Source of the DNA: an uncultured Caryophanales bacterium
GTDB taxonomy: Bacteria; Bacillota_I; Bacilli_A; RFN20; CAG-826
Direction of reading: 5' to 3'
Length of the DNA: 64,000 nt
Assembly: GCA_946612115.1 (NCBI GenBank)
Contig: CAMOEI010000004.1
Coordinates: 1-64,000, forward strand
A program made the translations under genes and the position numbers. Of this stretch, positions 32,400-41,716 are shown piece by piece (position 1 is the stretch's first letter; the number at the start of each line of letters is the position of its first letter). The notes under the pieces are model-generated. The model saw nothing but the letters and a program-made list of their open reading frames with translations, had not been told where the DNA came from and searched no databases.

Positions 32400-32927
32400 A
32401 TGTTTTATATGGATAATGAATTCAATTCATTGAATTACGATAACATTAAGACCACATTTACTGGAGACACTAATAATTCTTATAGTGAAGATGTTTTATT
32501 GATGGATCCAATTTATCAAGTTAACACTAAGGTTGAACAAAGAAAGAAAGTCTCTAAAACAGTTAACATTGTCGGTATTTCTTTAGCCTTTACCGCGACT
32601 GCGATTGCTGGAGGTGCGGTGTTGACTAATGTCTTTATTCAAAATCCACCTACTGTTAGTAATGTATCAACTAAGGTTGATGGAGATACATTTTATTATG
32701 AATTCTCAATCACTAATAAAAAAGGATATAAGGTTACATATACTATTGAATTGAACGATAAAGTTGTTTCTAGTGATGTTGTTTCTAGCAGCAAACATTA
32801 TTCATTTACTTATTCTCCTGTATCTAACGGAGATAAGATTTATTTTCATATCGATTTCACAAATTCGATTGATTACCATAAGGTAATTCATCAAACGACA
32901 TATATTGTTGGAGGTATTAGTCAATGA
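32400..32927 (+). CDS. Single-span membrane protein with extracellular beta domain
   Basis: 175 aa. A cytoplasmic N-terminus of about 55 residues precedes one membrane span (NIVGISLAFTATAIAGGAVL) and an outside domain of about 95 residues with Ig/fibronectin-like strands (DTFYYEFSITNKKGYKVTY). No recognised family. TATTAT lies 6 nt before the ATG, another leaderless-type start; a second ATG is 9 nt further in. Its stop overlaps the MscS-channel start by 4 nt, so the two are coupled. Confidence 0.7.
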   Translation: MFYMDNEFNSLNYDNIKTTFTGDTNNSYSEDVLLMDPIYQVNTKVEQRKKVSKTVNIVGISLAFTATAIAGGAVLTNVFIQNPPTVSNVSTKVDGDTFYYEFSITNKKGYKVTYTIELNDKVVSSDVVSSSKHYSFTYSPVSNGDKIYFHIDFTNSIDYHKVIHQTTYIVGGISQ

Positions 32928-34072
32928 AAGAAAAACAAGTTGAACCAAAGAAATTAAATTGGTGGACTAGAAAGAGAACATCTTCAAAAATTCTCTTTAT
33001 CGTTGGAGTGTTTTTCTTATTAATTTTCTTGGCGTTATTTATTGTTTTAATGGATGCGAGAAGATTTTTAGGAAATGAACTTGGCGACATGCTTTATGGA
33101 GAAGGTCAAGCCGGTGGATGGGAAATGCTTGGTCAAAAAATAGTTAGCGATGTTCCATCTTGGATTTTGACATTTATCATTATCTTTGTTGCGATATTTA
33201 TTTCCTTTGTTGGAAGTTTTATCACCCACTTATTTGATTACGGCACTAAAAGAGTTAAGACAGTCGCCTCATTAATTAGATCATTACTCAAATATGTTGT
33301 TATTATCGCTGCGGTTTGCTTCATCTTAGTAGTTTGGGGTGTTGATGTCGCTAGCGTAGTGGCAGGAGTTGGAGTCATTACACTTATCATTGGATTAGGA
33401 TGTCAAAATCTTATCCAAGATGTTGTATCTGGTTTATTCATTGTTTTTGATGATTATTTCGCTGCTGGAGAAACTGTTATTATTGATGGCTTTAGAGGAA
33501 CAATCGTTGAAGTTGGACTAAAGTCCACTAAAGTACAAGATTATGGTGGAAACATCAAATCTATCACCAATAGTTCGATTAACACTGTTGTGAATATGTC
33601 TAGACTTAATAGCATCGCTAAAGTCGTTTTATCAATTTCATATAATGAAGATATAGAAAGAGTGGAAGCTCTAATTATCAAAGAATGTGAAGAACTCAAA
33701 AAGAAGATTCCAAATATCATTGAAGGCCCTTGGTATAAAGGAATTGATTCAGTTGGTAATTCCTCAATTAACTTATTAGTCCTTTGTTTTACAAAGGAAG
33801 ATAATCGTTTCCAAGTGACTAGAGATTTAAATAGAGAATTCTATCTCCTATTTAAGAAAAACGATATTCAAATTCCATTTAACCAAATCACTGTTAATCC
33901 TCAAGATGAACAAAAACGTCAAAAAGCGAATAAAGAAGAAATAGATCTCGCTAATGATGTTCAGGATTCTTTAAGAGGAATTAAAAATTCTAATGAAGTG
34001 AAAACTCGTAAAAAATTTAATAAAATGATTAAAGAATCATATGAAAAAACTCGTTCAGATTTTGATGAATAA
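32924..34072 (+). CDS. MscS-family mechanosensitive channel
   Basis: 382 aa. Three membrane spans precede the pore-lining TM3 and beta domain: VAGVGVITLIIGLGCQNLIQ (Gly/Ala-rich pore helix), VSGLFIVFDDYFAAGETV and DGFRGTIVEVGLKSTKVQD are classic. It releases solutes under osmotic downshock. The C-terminal tail is long and charged. Coupled to the preceding gene by overlap and followed after 18 nt by a lipoprotein gene. Confidence 0.94.
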   Translation: MKEKQVEPKKLNWWTRKRTSSKILFIVGVFFLLIFLALFIVLMDARRFLGNELGDMLYGEGQAGGWEMLGQKIVSDVPSWILTFIIIFVAIFISFVGSFITHLFDYGTKRVKTVASLIRSLLKYVVIIAAVCFILVVWGVDVASVVAGVGVITLIIGLGCQNLIQDVVSGLFIVFDDYFAAGETVIIDGFRGTIVEVGLKSTKVQDYGGNIKSITNSSINTVVNMSRLNSIAKVVLSISYNEDIERVEALIIKECEELKKKIPNIIEGPWYKGIDSVGNSSINLLVLCFTKEDNRFQVTRDLNREFYLLFKKNDIQIPFNQITVNPQDEQKRQKANKEEIDLANDVQDSLRGIKNSNEVKTRKKFNKMIKESYEKTRSDFDE

Positions 34073-34090
34073 TATAGGAGGAGATTATTT

Positions 34091-36379
34091 ATGAAAAATC
34101 AAGGTTTAGTAATTCTTGCAATTAGCTCACTTATCGTCAGTGGCTGCACTCCAAGTAGCAAGCCAGAAAAAATAACGATGGTGGATAAAGATGTTGATGT
34201 CACCATGGCTGCTTTATTTGGAGACGATTTTGGCGAAGGCGAATATGTAGATGCTTGGAAATATAGCGATTATTGGTTTTTAAATAACTCTAATGACACT
34301 AATTATGAACTCGCAGTCATGTCAGCGATGACTGGAGGTATGTCTTACACCAACAAAAAAGATGAATATGGTAATAAAATTATCTCCTTTTTAAACGATG
34401 TTGGTTATAAAGCAATTAAAAGAAACCAATATTATGAAAATAGCATTAGATTAGAAGACTCCCTTGGAGTAATCGCTGCTCATAAAAAGATTAAAGATAA
34501 CGACAATAAAGTTTATACATTATTAACTGTCTTCCCTAGAAACGCTGGCTATGGAGCGGAATGGATGGGCAACTTCACCATGGGTGATAGTGGAATTCAT
34601 TCTGGATTTAAACAAGCTAGAGATGAGATGCTTCGTTTTACGAAGAAATATATTACGGACAACAAGATTAAAGGTAATATCAAACTCTGGACTGCCGGAT
34701 ATAGCCGTGGTTCCGCTGCAGCTAGCCTATTCAGTGGATATCTAGCTGATAACCCAAGTTATTTAGGAAAGAATATTAATCTAACTCCTGAAAACATTTT
34801 CTCTTATAACATCGGAGTTCCTGCAAGTATTATCGATGAATTATCTAAAAAAGAAGTTTTAAGTGTTTCTGGACCTCGTGGAGAAGGATATTACGATACG
34901 CCTGTTGAAGCGTATACCTATACCGGAGAAGGAAACATTAACTTAGCAGGAGATCAATATAAAGGAATTCATAACTTTGTCGCTGTTGGAGATTATGTTA
35001 CTAAATTGCCACCAGAAAGTTGGGGATTTACTAGATACGGCAATACCGAAGAAATCACTTATGGCAGTGAAGAGATGCTAGATTACTTAGAAGTACTTTC
35101 TCAAGAGACTGCAGATAAATTTAGTGATGGTAGAAATTACTCCACCGAAGAGAGCAAAAAGACTTTTGATTTAAAGACTTTTGAAGTCGTTGAATTAAAT
35201 GAAAAAATATCTGCTGACGAACTCATTGATGAACGCTTTGAAGCGCTTGAATCTTTATCGGGAAATAGAAGTGGATTTGCTACAAAAGGATTTGATAAAA
35301 TCTTAGGTTCGCTTACCTCAATATATGGTGTTGATTCTACTGATTTTATTGATAAATTAACGTCAAATGTCGGCTCTTTAGCAAAAACTGGCGTTTTAGC
35401 ATATCTTGCTTACGCCGCAGAAAAACAACAATTAAGTGACGCTGATGCGGTCAGTAAATTTTTGATGGATGTCTTAGAACTTGCCGGTAAAAATATCGAT
35501 GATAGAGAAAACTATACAGACCAAGATTTATTAAAAGTTTTATTTGATTATTTAATTAATGATTATGTCGATAGTGAAGACGCGATAAAACGCGCAAATA
35601 AATTAAAATCTATCATCCCTGCTCCATATGATGATTTATATATTGGAGTGTTAGATTACGCTAAAGAACACACGATGAAAATTGAAACATTTGATGACCT
35701 ATTCCTTTTATTAGGCTCATACGTTAGAGAACATAGAAATGAAGAAGCTGTTCAAAATGTTGGTCAAGCTCTTGCGGGTGTCATCCCTGATTTAGCGTTT
35801 TATATTCTCCCTTCTATCACTGAAGGAGATTATTCTGAAGTTCCTGAAGATCAAGTGAAAAAAGAAGTTGTCTTAGATTTACTTGAATGCTGCGTTACTG
35901 GCAGTAAAAAAGGCACTGCTGATGCTTATAAAATAAGATATACAATTGCTCAGTTCCCAAAACTTCTTTTAAGCGATTGTCCAAAACTATGTGACTTAAT
36001 CGCTAACGGAACTAGAGATGGTGAAAGTAGTGAGCCGGTTGTTAATACTCCTAATAAAGTAAGTGAAGTAGTTGGAGAAGTTTTAGCCTATGCTCTTAAT
36101 GGTAAGTCACTTAAAGAAGCATCTAATGAAGCAATCGCAGATTTAATTAGATCATGCAAAACAAGTAGAAGTGAAAAATACGCTGAATATATCGCAACTC
36201 ATGGAGATACATTTAGAGAATTGTTAGTGACATTATTATTTAATCCAGGAAATGAATATTCATTAGCTAGCGATCTTGAAAACGCATTCACATTTATTGA
36301 TCGAATTTCATTCTTTGCTCCTGCTCATTATCACGAGATGTATATCTCTTATTTAAAGACTCAGGTCGTTGAAGAATAA
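34091..36379 (+). CDS. Large lipase-like alpha/beta-hydrolase lipoprotein
   Basis: 762 aa. The signal ends SLIVSGC (Cys19). Residues 70-300 look like a class 3 lipase/alpha-beta hydrolase: the nucleophile elbow is GYSRGS with Ser205, preceded by LWTA, and a later HNFVAVGDYVTKLPPESWGF stretch is where the acid and His would lie. The C-terminal 400 residues are helical and not recognised. The substrate may be a lipid or ester outside the cell. AGGAGGA precedes the ATG. Confidence 0.75.
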   Translation: MKNQGLVILAISSLIVSGCTPSSKPEKITMVDKDVDVTMAALFGDDFGEGEYVDAWKYSDYWFLNNSNDTNYELAVMSAMTGGMSYTNKKDEYGNKIISFLNDVGYKAIKRNQYYENSIRLEDSLGVIAAHKKIKDNDNKVYTLLTVFPRNAGYGAEWMGNFTMGDSGIHSGFKQARDEMLRFTKKYITDNKIKGNIKLWTAGYSRGSAAASLFSGYLADNPSYLGKNINLTPENIFSYNIGVPASIIDELSKKEVLSVSGPRGEGYYDTPVEAYTYTGEGNINLAGDQYKGIHNFVAVGDYVTKLPPESWGFTRYGNTEEITYGSEEMLDYLEVLSQETADKFSDGRNYSTEESKKTFDLKTFEVVELNEKISADELIDERFEALESLSGNRSGFATKGFDKILGSLTSIYGVDSTDFIDKLTSNVGSLAKTGVLAYLAYAAEKQQLSDADAVSKFLMDVLELAGKNIDDRENYTDQDLLKVLFDYLINDYVDSEDAIKRANKLKSIIPAPYDDLYIGVLDYAKEHTMKIETFDDLFLLLGSYVREHRNEEAVQNVGQALAGVIPDLAFYILPSITEGDYSEVPEDQVKKEVVLDLLECCVTGSKKGTADAYKIRYTIAQFPKLLLSDCPKLCDLIANGTRDGESSEPVVNTPNKVSEVVGEVLAYALNGKSLKEASNEAIADLIRSCKTSRSEKYAEYIATHGDTFRELLVTLLFNPGNEYSLASDLENAFTFIDRISFFAPAHYHEMYISYLKTQVVEE

Positions 36380-36401
36380 TTGCTTATTTTATGAATAAAA
36401 T

Positions 36402-36431
36402 AAAGGCTAAGGATTTTCCTTAGCTTTTATT
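36402..36431. terminator. Bidirectional terminator
   Basis: AAAGGCTAAGGA and TCCTTAGCTTTT pair around TTT, between the convergent lipase-like and Na/Pi transporter genes. Confidence 0.85.
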
Positions 36432-38072
36432 GTGATTTATTTCATCTCCAGTTGGGTTAATTGATGAATAACCGATATTTGTTAAGTGATCTGCAACTCT
36501 TTCTAGTTCCGCGAGTAAATTACTATGGAAAGGAGAGAGTTCATTTTTACATTCGTTCTTTTTGATTCTATTGAAGTGCGCGTCAGCGAGTTTATCTTTA
36601 TAGCTATCAGTTTCTTCTTCTAACTCTTTTAATCTTTGCAGCTCTAATTCGTTATACTCAATAAATGTATTTCTTGCGACCACAAACATTTCGTCTAACA
36701 TTTGGATGAATTCTTTGAATTCTTCTTTAGCGGTAGAGGAGAAACTCAAATCTTCATTGATTAGTTTTCTCGCCATTTCTAGGAAGTTATAGGCATGATC
36801 TCCAATACGTTCAATATCGTTAATCGCGTGATAATAACTACCTATTCTAGTTTCATCTTCTTCACTAGCCTTATTTGATAATTTGATGAGATATTCACTG
36901 ACCGCGGAGTTAATGCAGTCGATTAATTCTTCACGATCTTCAATTTCTTTTCCATTAGATACATCTAAAGATAAGATATCATTCACTCCTAAATTGAAAT
37001 TGATTCGAGATAATTCAAACATGTATTCGATTTCTTTTTGAACTTGAATAATCGCCACACTTGGAGTGTTTAACAAGTTATCATTGATATAGTGCAATGA
37101 TTTCTTTTTTAGTTCATCATCTTTATCTTTGATAAGTTTATTAGATACTTTTTCAATTGGAGTGATTAAAGGTAAGAAGATAATCAAATAGATGAAGTTA
37201 TAAATAATTGTGAACACCGCTAGGAGAATTCCGACGTTAGATTCAGGAATGGTATTTAAAAAATTAAATAAAGGAGTGTTAACTGCCCAGATAATTCCAG
37301 TAGCGAGAACCGCCATTAAGATGCGGCACACTAAAGTGGAATAAGTCACTCTTTTTCCTAAAGTGTTGCTGTTAAACGAAGCGATAATAGCAGGCAATAA
37401 GGCTCCAATAGTGGCGCCAATTACTAAATAGAATCCAGAAGATAATAAGGACGGATTAGCGGCCACCATAATAATGACAATACTATTAGTGGCGCTACTA
37501 GATTGAGTTAACGCGGTAATAACTACACCTATTAACATTAGTAAGAATGGGAAATCCACTTTACTAACTACATCGATTAAAGCGTTTTGAATATCTGGAT
37601 AATTAAACGCTCCTTTCATCGCCTCTAAGCCAAAGAATAAAATACCAAATCCAATAAGGATTTCACTGATATTTTTAATGGTTGCGTTTTTAAAAAATCC
37701 GATGATAAATCCGATAAAGGCAATCGCCATTAAGAAGATTGAAAATGAAAATGAAGATAAAGATACAAATAATCCAGTAACTGTTGTTCCTAAAAAGGCT
37801 CCTAGCATAATGGCAAAGCCTTGAGCAAAAGTTAATGCATTAGCACTTAAAAAACCAACAGTCATAACTGTGGTCGCCCCACTAGATTGAACTATTGCAG
37901 TTGTTCCTGCTCCAATTGCGGCGGAAACAATTCTTTTATCTTTAATCTTTTTAAAGAGCTTACGAATATATTTACCAGCGCTATTTTTTAATCCGTGGGA
38001 CATCATGTTCATCCCAACAACAAAAACAACTAAACCGGTAAGAAGTAAAATAATTTGCTTTGTTATTTCCAT
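36420..38072 (-). CDS. Na/Pi cotransporter family protein with PhoU domain
   Basis: 550 aa. The N-terminal 310 residues have the two QSSxATT repeats of Na/Pi transporters (VQSSGATTVMTVG; LTQSSSATNSIVI) in about eight to nine spans. A PhoU-like helical domain follows (about 340-540). It probably exchanges phosphate with sodium, with the PhoU domain as regulator. Start at ATG 38,072; a TTG two codons earlier is in frame, and a TATAAT box lies 13 nt before the ATG. Confidence 0.92.
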   Translation of the reverse strand: MEITKQIILLLTGLVVFVVGMNMMSHGLKNSAGKYIRKLFKKIKDKRIVSAAIGAGTTAIVQSSGATTVMTVGFLSANALTFAQGFAIMLGAFLGTTVTGLFVSLSSFSFSIFLMAIAFIGFIIGFFKNATIKNISEILIGFGILFFGLEAMKGAFNYPDIQNALIDVVSKVDFPFLLMLIGVVITALTQSSSATNSIVIIMVAANPSLLSSGFYLVIGATIGALLPAIIASFNSNTLGKRVTYSTLVCRILMAVLATGIIWAVNTPLFNFLNTIPESNVGILLAVFTIIYNFIYLIIFLPLITPIEKVSNKLIKDKDDELKKKSLHYINDNLLNTPSVAIIQVQKEIEYMFELSRINFNLGVNDILSLDVSNGKEIEDREELIDCINSAVSEYLIKLSNKASEEDETRIGSYYHAINDIERIGDHAYNFLEMARKLINEDLSFSSTAKEEFKEFIQMLDEMFVVARNTFIEYNELELQRLKELEEETDSYKDKLADAHFNRIKKNECKNELSPFHSNLLAELERVADHLTNIGYSSINPTGDEINHNKS

Positions 38073-38192
38073 AATCAATATATTTATTATATAAAAATTA
38101 GTAAGGATAATTAGAAAAGAATTCTAACTATTTTATTCATAGTGTTAGACTAAAAATAGAAGAATAATTGTAGTTTATATAGGAGATATCTT

Positions 38193-39404
38193 ATGTTTTG
38201 GACAATTAAGAAAATTGGTTACCGTATCGCTCAAAGAGTCTTGATGATTGCGATGTGCTTTATGGATTGGAGAGAACCAATGTTATTTGAAGGTGAAAAC
38301 TCAGTTTTAAAACTCCCTAAATTTATCAAAGATAAAGGAATTAAAAAAGTCATGGTGGTCACCGATAAAGGATTAATGAGTTTACATTTATTAGATCCAT
38401 TTTTAGATGAACTTGAAAATCAAGGGATTGAATTTATTGTCTTTTCTGAAGTTCAACCTAATCCCACAATTGATAACATTGAAAGTTGTAAGGATGCCTA
38501 TATAAACAATAATTGTGAAGGTATTATCGCCTTTGGTGGAGGCTCCCCAATGGATTGCGCTAAAGCAGCGGGAGCAAGAGTAGTCAAACCTCATCAATCA
38601 GTTAGAAAGATGAGAGGATATCTCAAGGTCCATAAAAAACTACCTCCATTTTTCGCTGTTCCTACTACCGCTGGAACTGGTTCAGAAACAACTTTAGCGG
38701 CAGTGGTTACTGACCCAACTACGCACGAGAAAAACGCCATCGCAGATACTTGTTTAAGACCAAAATTTGCGGTCTTAGATCCTAATTTAACAATTGGTTT
38801 ACCACCTCACATTACTTCCACAACAGGTATGGATGCTTATACTCACGCTGTTGAATCTTATATTGGAAAAAGTAATGTTAAGTCGACGATTAGATACGCT
38901 GAAGAAGCAGTTAAATTAATCCGCGCTAATTTAGAAAAAGCCTATACAAATGGTAAAGATATTGAAGCTAGAGAGAACATGCTTAAAGGCTCATTTTACG
39001 CTGGTAGTGCGTTTACTAGAGGGTTTGTTGGATATGTTCATGCGATCGCTCATAATCTAGGCGGAATGTATAACACTCCACACGGTTTAGCCAATGCAGT
39101 TATCCTTCCTTATGTACTAGATTGGTATGGTCCTTCAGTATATAAAACACTAGCAAAACTCGCAGATTTAATTGAAATTTGCGACAAAAACGCCACAAAT
39201 GAGGAAAAAGCAAAGGCCTTTATCGCAGATATTAGAAGAATGAATAAGGCGATGAATATTCCAGAAAAATTCGACTTTATTAAGGAAGAAGATATTCCTT
39301 TATTAGTGAAGCGTGCTTTAAAAGAAGGTAACCCTGGATATCCAGTTCCAAAGATTATGAATGAAAAAGACTGCGAACAAGTTATCCGCAGCCTCATGCA
39401 ATAA
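38193..39404 (+). CDS. Iron-containing alcohol dehydrogenase
   Basis: 403 aa, group III metal-dependent ADH. NAD-binding GGGSPMDCAKA, TAGTGSETT, and the metal region GMDAYTHAVESY with AIAHNLGGMYNTPHG (His ligands) are intact. An N-terminal extension of about 30 residues (FWTIKKIGYRIAQRVLMIA) is unusual and mildly hydrophobic or amphipathic. AGGAGAT precedes the ATG. It may interconvert an alcohol and aldehyde in fermentation; the substrate is unknown. Confidence 0.92.
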   Translation: MFWTIKKIGYRIAQRVLMIAMCFMDWREPMLFEGENSVLKLPKFIKDKGIKKVMVVTDKGLMSLHLLDPFLDELENQGIEFIVFSEVQPNPTIDNIESCKDAYINNNCEGIIAFGGGSPMDCAKAAGARVVKPHQSVRKMRGYLKVHKKLPPFFAVPTTAGTGSETTLAAVVTDPTTHEKNAIADTCLRPKFAVLDPNLTIGLPPHITSTTGMDAYTHAVESYIGKSNVKSTIRYAEEAVKLIRANLEKAYTNGKDIEARENMLKGSFYAGSAFTRGFVGYVHAIAHNLGGMYNTPHGLANAVILPYVLDWYGPSVYKTLAKLADLIEICDKNATNEEKAKAFIADIRRMNKAMNIPEKFDFIKEEDIPLLVKRALKEGNPGYPVPKIMNEKDCEQVIRSLMQ

Positions 39405-39959
39405 TTAGTTAATAAAAGATTTGATAAAATAATCAGCGACTTCTTCAGGTGATTCCTGGAAGTCGTTTTTTATCCAATAATTCAAAATGACAATAAATTC
39501 TTCTACTGAAATTGATTTTTTTAGTTCGAGAGGAATCTCTCCTTGATAATGATAATTTGAGTAATATGAATCAGCGACTTTGAGAAGTTCTTTTCTAAAC
39601 TCTTTCATGAAGATTTCACTTCCTCGAGATTTAAGGATTCCTTTGAAGAGTTCTTTTTCATCTAAAACGTGATAATAGATGTGTTCAATTAAATGACGAT
39701 AGTTATAGAAAGTATCTTTAGAGAAGTCGTGTGATTTTTCTTCTTCTAGAGATTTGGAAAAAACGTGTTCAAAAATATGATGAGAAACTTTCAAAAGCAA
39801 TTCGTCTTTTGTTTTATAGTGTGCGTAGAAAGTTGATCTAGAGATTTTGGCTTCTTCTAAAATATCTTGAATGGTCAAAGACTCATAATCTCTTTGGTTA
39901 ATCAACTTTACAAAGGCTTCGTGAATTTTATTAATTGTTTTTTCTTCTCTTTTATCCAT
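39405..39959 (-). CDS. TetR-family transcriptional regulator
   Basis: 184 aa. The N-terminal HTH reads LTIQDILEEAKISRSTFYAH followed by YKTKDELL, typical of TetR. The C-terminal ligand domain is helical. GAGGTG precedes the ATG. It is divergent from the membrane-protein cluster at 40,124 and an inverted repeat lies between, so it probably represses that cluster and itself. The ADH gene ends 1 nt away, convergently. Confidence 0.92.
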   Translation of the reverse strand: MDKREEKTINKIHEAFVKLINQRDYESLTIQDILEEAKISRSTFYAHYKTKDELLLKVSHHIFEHVFSKSLEEEKSHDFSKDTFYNYRHLIEHIYYHVLDEKELFKGILKSRGSEIFMKEFRKELLKVADSYYSNYHYQGEIPLELKKSISVEEFIVILNYWIKNDFQESPEEVADYFIKSFIN

Positions 39960-39970
39960 ATATACACCTC

Positions 39971-40094
39971 GTTCGATATTTAGTAATCGAATAAATAATA
40001 ATCCTACATAGTGTTCGTTAACAATAAATATCGAACAAAAATTCGAATATTATTTGATAATTATTTTGAAATAGTAAACTCATAGAGATACAAT
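39971..40094. promoter_or_regulatory. Divergent control region with long inverted repeat and promoter
   Basis: GTTCGATATTTA (39,971-39,982) is exactly inverted as TAAATATCGAAC (40,025-40,036). TCGAATA also occurs near 39,988 and 40,043. The rightward promoter is TTGAAA (40,066), 17 nt, TACAAT (40,089-40,094). The layout fits TetR operators. Confidence 0.7.
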
Positions 40095-40123
40095 GAATTT
40101 AACTTAAAAAAGGAGATTTATTT

Positions 40124-40549
40124 ATGGCATGTTTCTTAGTATCCGCTGCCGCAGCAGTTGGTGTTACCGCAGCAAAATACATCGTTAGACATAACGAGAA
40201 GAAAAACGAATTAGTCGTTAAAGAACCAAAAGAATACAAATTCGGTTCTGAAGTCAAATGGAGCAAAAAATTAGCTTATTTGGAATTAATGCTTTGGGCT
40301 GGTTCATTTGTTTTAGCAGGTGAGCACATCCTTCATGGAGAAGTTACTCCATTCCCACCATACCTAACTAAAGCCGGAGAAGGTCCGGAAGGAGTTAGAG
40401 AAATGTTAACAGAAATGGGCACTGTTGGAGTTATTATGCTCGTCTCATTAGTGGCCGTTTGGGGAATTGGTGTTCTTCTAGTTGACTACATTAAATATAG
40501 AAAGCATAAGAAAGCTGAAAACAAGGTCTTATCCGCGGAGGCAAAATAA
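40124..40549 (+). CDS. Membrane protein of unknown function (TetR-flanked cluster, 1)
   Basis: 141 aa with an N-terminal hydrophobic segment (MACFLVSAAAAVGVTAA) and two further spans (LAYLELMLWAGSFVLAG; VGVIMLVSLVAVWGIGVLLV). No family recognised. AAGGAGA precedes the ATG. It overlaps the next gene by one base (TAATG), so both products may form one membrane complex. Confidence 0.75.
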   Translation: MACFLVSAAAAVGVTAAKYIVRHNEKKNELVVKEPKEYKFGSEVKWSKKLAYLELMLWAGSFVLAGEHILHGEVTPFPPYLTKAGEGPEGVREMLTEMGTVGVIMLVSLVAVWGIGVLLVDYIKYRKHKKAENKVLSAEAK

Positions 40550-40836
40550 TGTATTTCATCGTTTCAGTTGTTTGTACAGCTATTGCCGCTGTTTTGTGGT
40601 TCTTCTTTAGAGAAAGAAAAAGTTTACATCTAGATTTCTTAACCATTATTTTTGGTGCTGCATCAGTTATGTGGTTAATCGATGTTATCTTTACAGCAGC
40701 CGAAGGTAATAATCCATTTGAAATTGAACCTATTGATGGTTGGATCTCATTATGGACCATCTTAGGTGGAATATTCTTCTGGTTATTATTGTCCTTCATC
40801 GTTAACAACAAAGCAAAATCAGTTGAAGCTAAGTAA
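40549..40836 (+). CDS. Small membrane protein of unknown function (cluster, 2)
   Basis: 95 aa with three hydrophobic spans (FIVSVVCTAIAAVLWFFF; FLTIIFGAASVMWLIDVIF; WISLWTILGGIFFWLLLSFI). No recognised family. Translationally coupled to the 141-aa gene. Its end and that of its partner share the same kind of Lys/Ala tail (SVEAK; LSAEAK). A terminator follows. Confidence 0.75.
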   Translation: MYFIVSVVCTAIAAVLWFFFRERKSLHLDFLTIIFGAASVMWLIDVIFTAAEGNNPFEIEPIDGWISLWTILGGIFFWLLLSFIVNNKAKSVEAK

Positions 40837-40845
40837 TTGCTGAAT

Positions 40846-40876
40846 AAAAACGTCGCTGTTAAGTGACGTTTTTATT
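40846..40876 (+). terminator. Terminator inside the membrane-protein cluster
   Basis: AAAACGTCGCT and AGTGACGTTTT pair around GTTA. It separates the first two cluster genes from the third. Confidence 0.8.
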
Positions 40877-40924
40877 ATGGCAATTCGTATATATGCGCGT
40901 TAAAATGTTAATAGAGGTTTACAT

Positions 40925-41596
40925 ATGTTTAAATTTTGGGGAGACGGTAGCGAGGCTGTCAAAGAGGCAGTCAAAGGTATCGCTGTTAGAAGTACAGAAA
41001 ACTTCAATTGGACATTTATCTTCATTTTGGCTGTAGTCTTTTATGTCTACTGGTCAGAAATCCACAAGAAAAACTGGGATATGGTTTTCGCTGGATTAGC
41101 TCTATATGGAGTTCACTGGCTATATGAAATCGGTAACGCAGTTATCGCAAAAGTCAGTGGTTATCCTTTATGGGCAGTAAGTAATGACACAACATCATTT
41201 ATTCTTCTCATCGGTGTTTCTTGGGAATTATCAATGATGTTTATGCTTGCAGGAATCATTTCGTTAAAGATGCTTCCTCAAGATAGGAATAAGAGATGGT
41301 TTGCCTTTGGTAAATTTAAAGGAATTCCATGTCGATTAGTTGGTGCGATATCAATGGCATTATTGTTCGCTTTAGTCGAATCTTTCTTAGCGGCAACTGG
41401 AAATGGATTAAAGTTTATTTGGGTATATCCATGGTGGGGTGTCTTACCAGTATTTATTACCACTTATATTCCATTCTTCTTAGCGAGTAATTATGTTCCT
41501 GATATGAAACCTAAGACTAGAAAGATTTTCCTAATCTCTGAATGGTCGCTTGTCGCTATATTATTAGTGGTTCTTATTCCACTTGGAATTATTTAA
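40925..41596 (+). CDS. Multi-span membrane protein of unknown function (cluster, 3)
   Basis: 223 aa with about six spans and many Trp residues (WTFIFILAVVFYVYWSEIH; HWLYEIGNAVIAK; FIWVYPWWGVLPVFITTYIP). No family recognised. AGAGGT precedes the ATG. Position between the TetR-controlled pair and the GPH symporter suggests the same physiological module. Confidence 0.75.
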   Translation: MFKFWGDGSEAVKEAVKGIAVRSTENFNWTFIFILAVVFYVYWSEIHKKNWDMVFAGLALYGVHWLYEIGNAVIAKVSGYPLWAVSNDTTSFILLIGVSWELSMMFMLAGIISLKMLPQDRNKRWFAFGKFKGIPCRLVGAISMALLFALVESFLAATGNGLKFIWVYPWWGVLPVFITTYIPFFLASNYVPDMKPKTRKIFLISEWSLVAILLVVLIPLGII

Positions 41597-41601
41597 TTGG
41601 A

Positions 41602-41633
41602 TAAATGAGTCGCCGGAAACGGTGACTTTTTTA
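41602..41633 (+). terminator. Terminator after cluster gene 3
   Basis: GAGTCGCCG, GAAA loop, CGGTGACTTTTTT; similar in layout to the AATTAAGTCG family. Confidence 0.8.
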
Positions 41634-41651
41634 ATTATGTTTTTTTCTTTG

Positions 41652-41698
41652 TTGTCCTTCATATTTTTTTAATCTATACTTATTAAGTATTTCGAATA
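41652..41698 (+). promoter_or_regulatory. GPH symporter promoter with TetR-like half site
   Basis: TTGTCC, 17 nt, TATACT (41,675-41,680), followed by a palindrome ATACTTA-T-TAAGTAT and TTCGAATA (41,691-41,698). The last motif also occurs in the TetR control region at 40,042. Confidence 0.65.
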
Positions 41699-41716
41699 CA
41701 TAAAGGAGACATAAAA

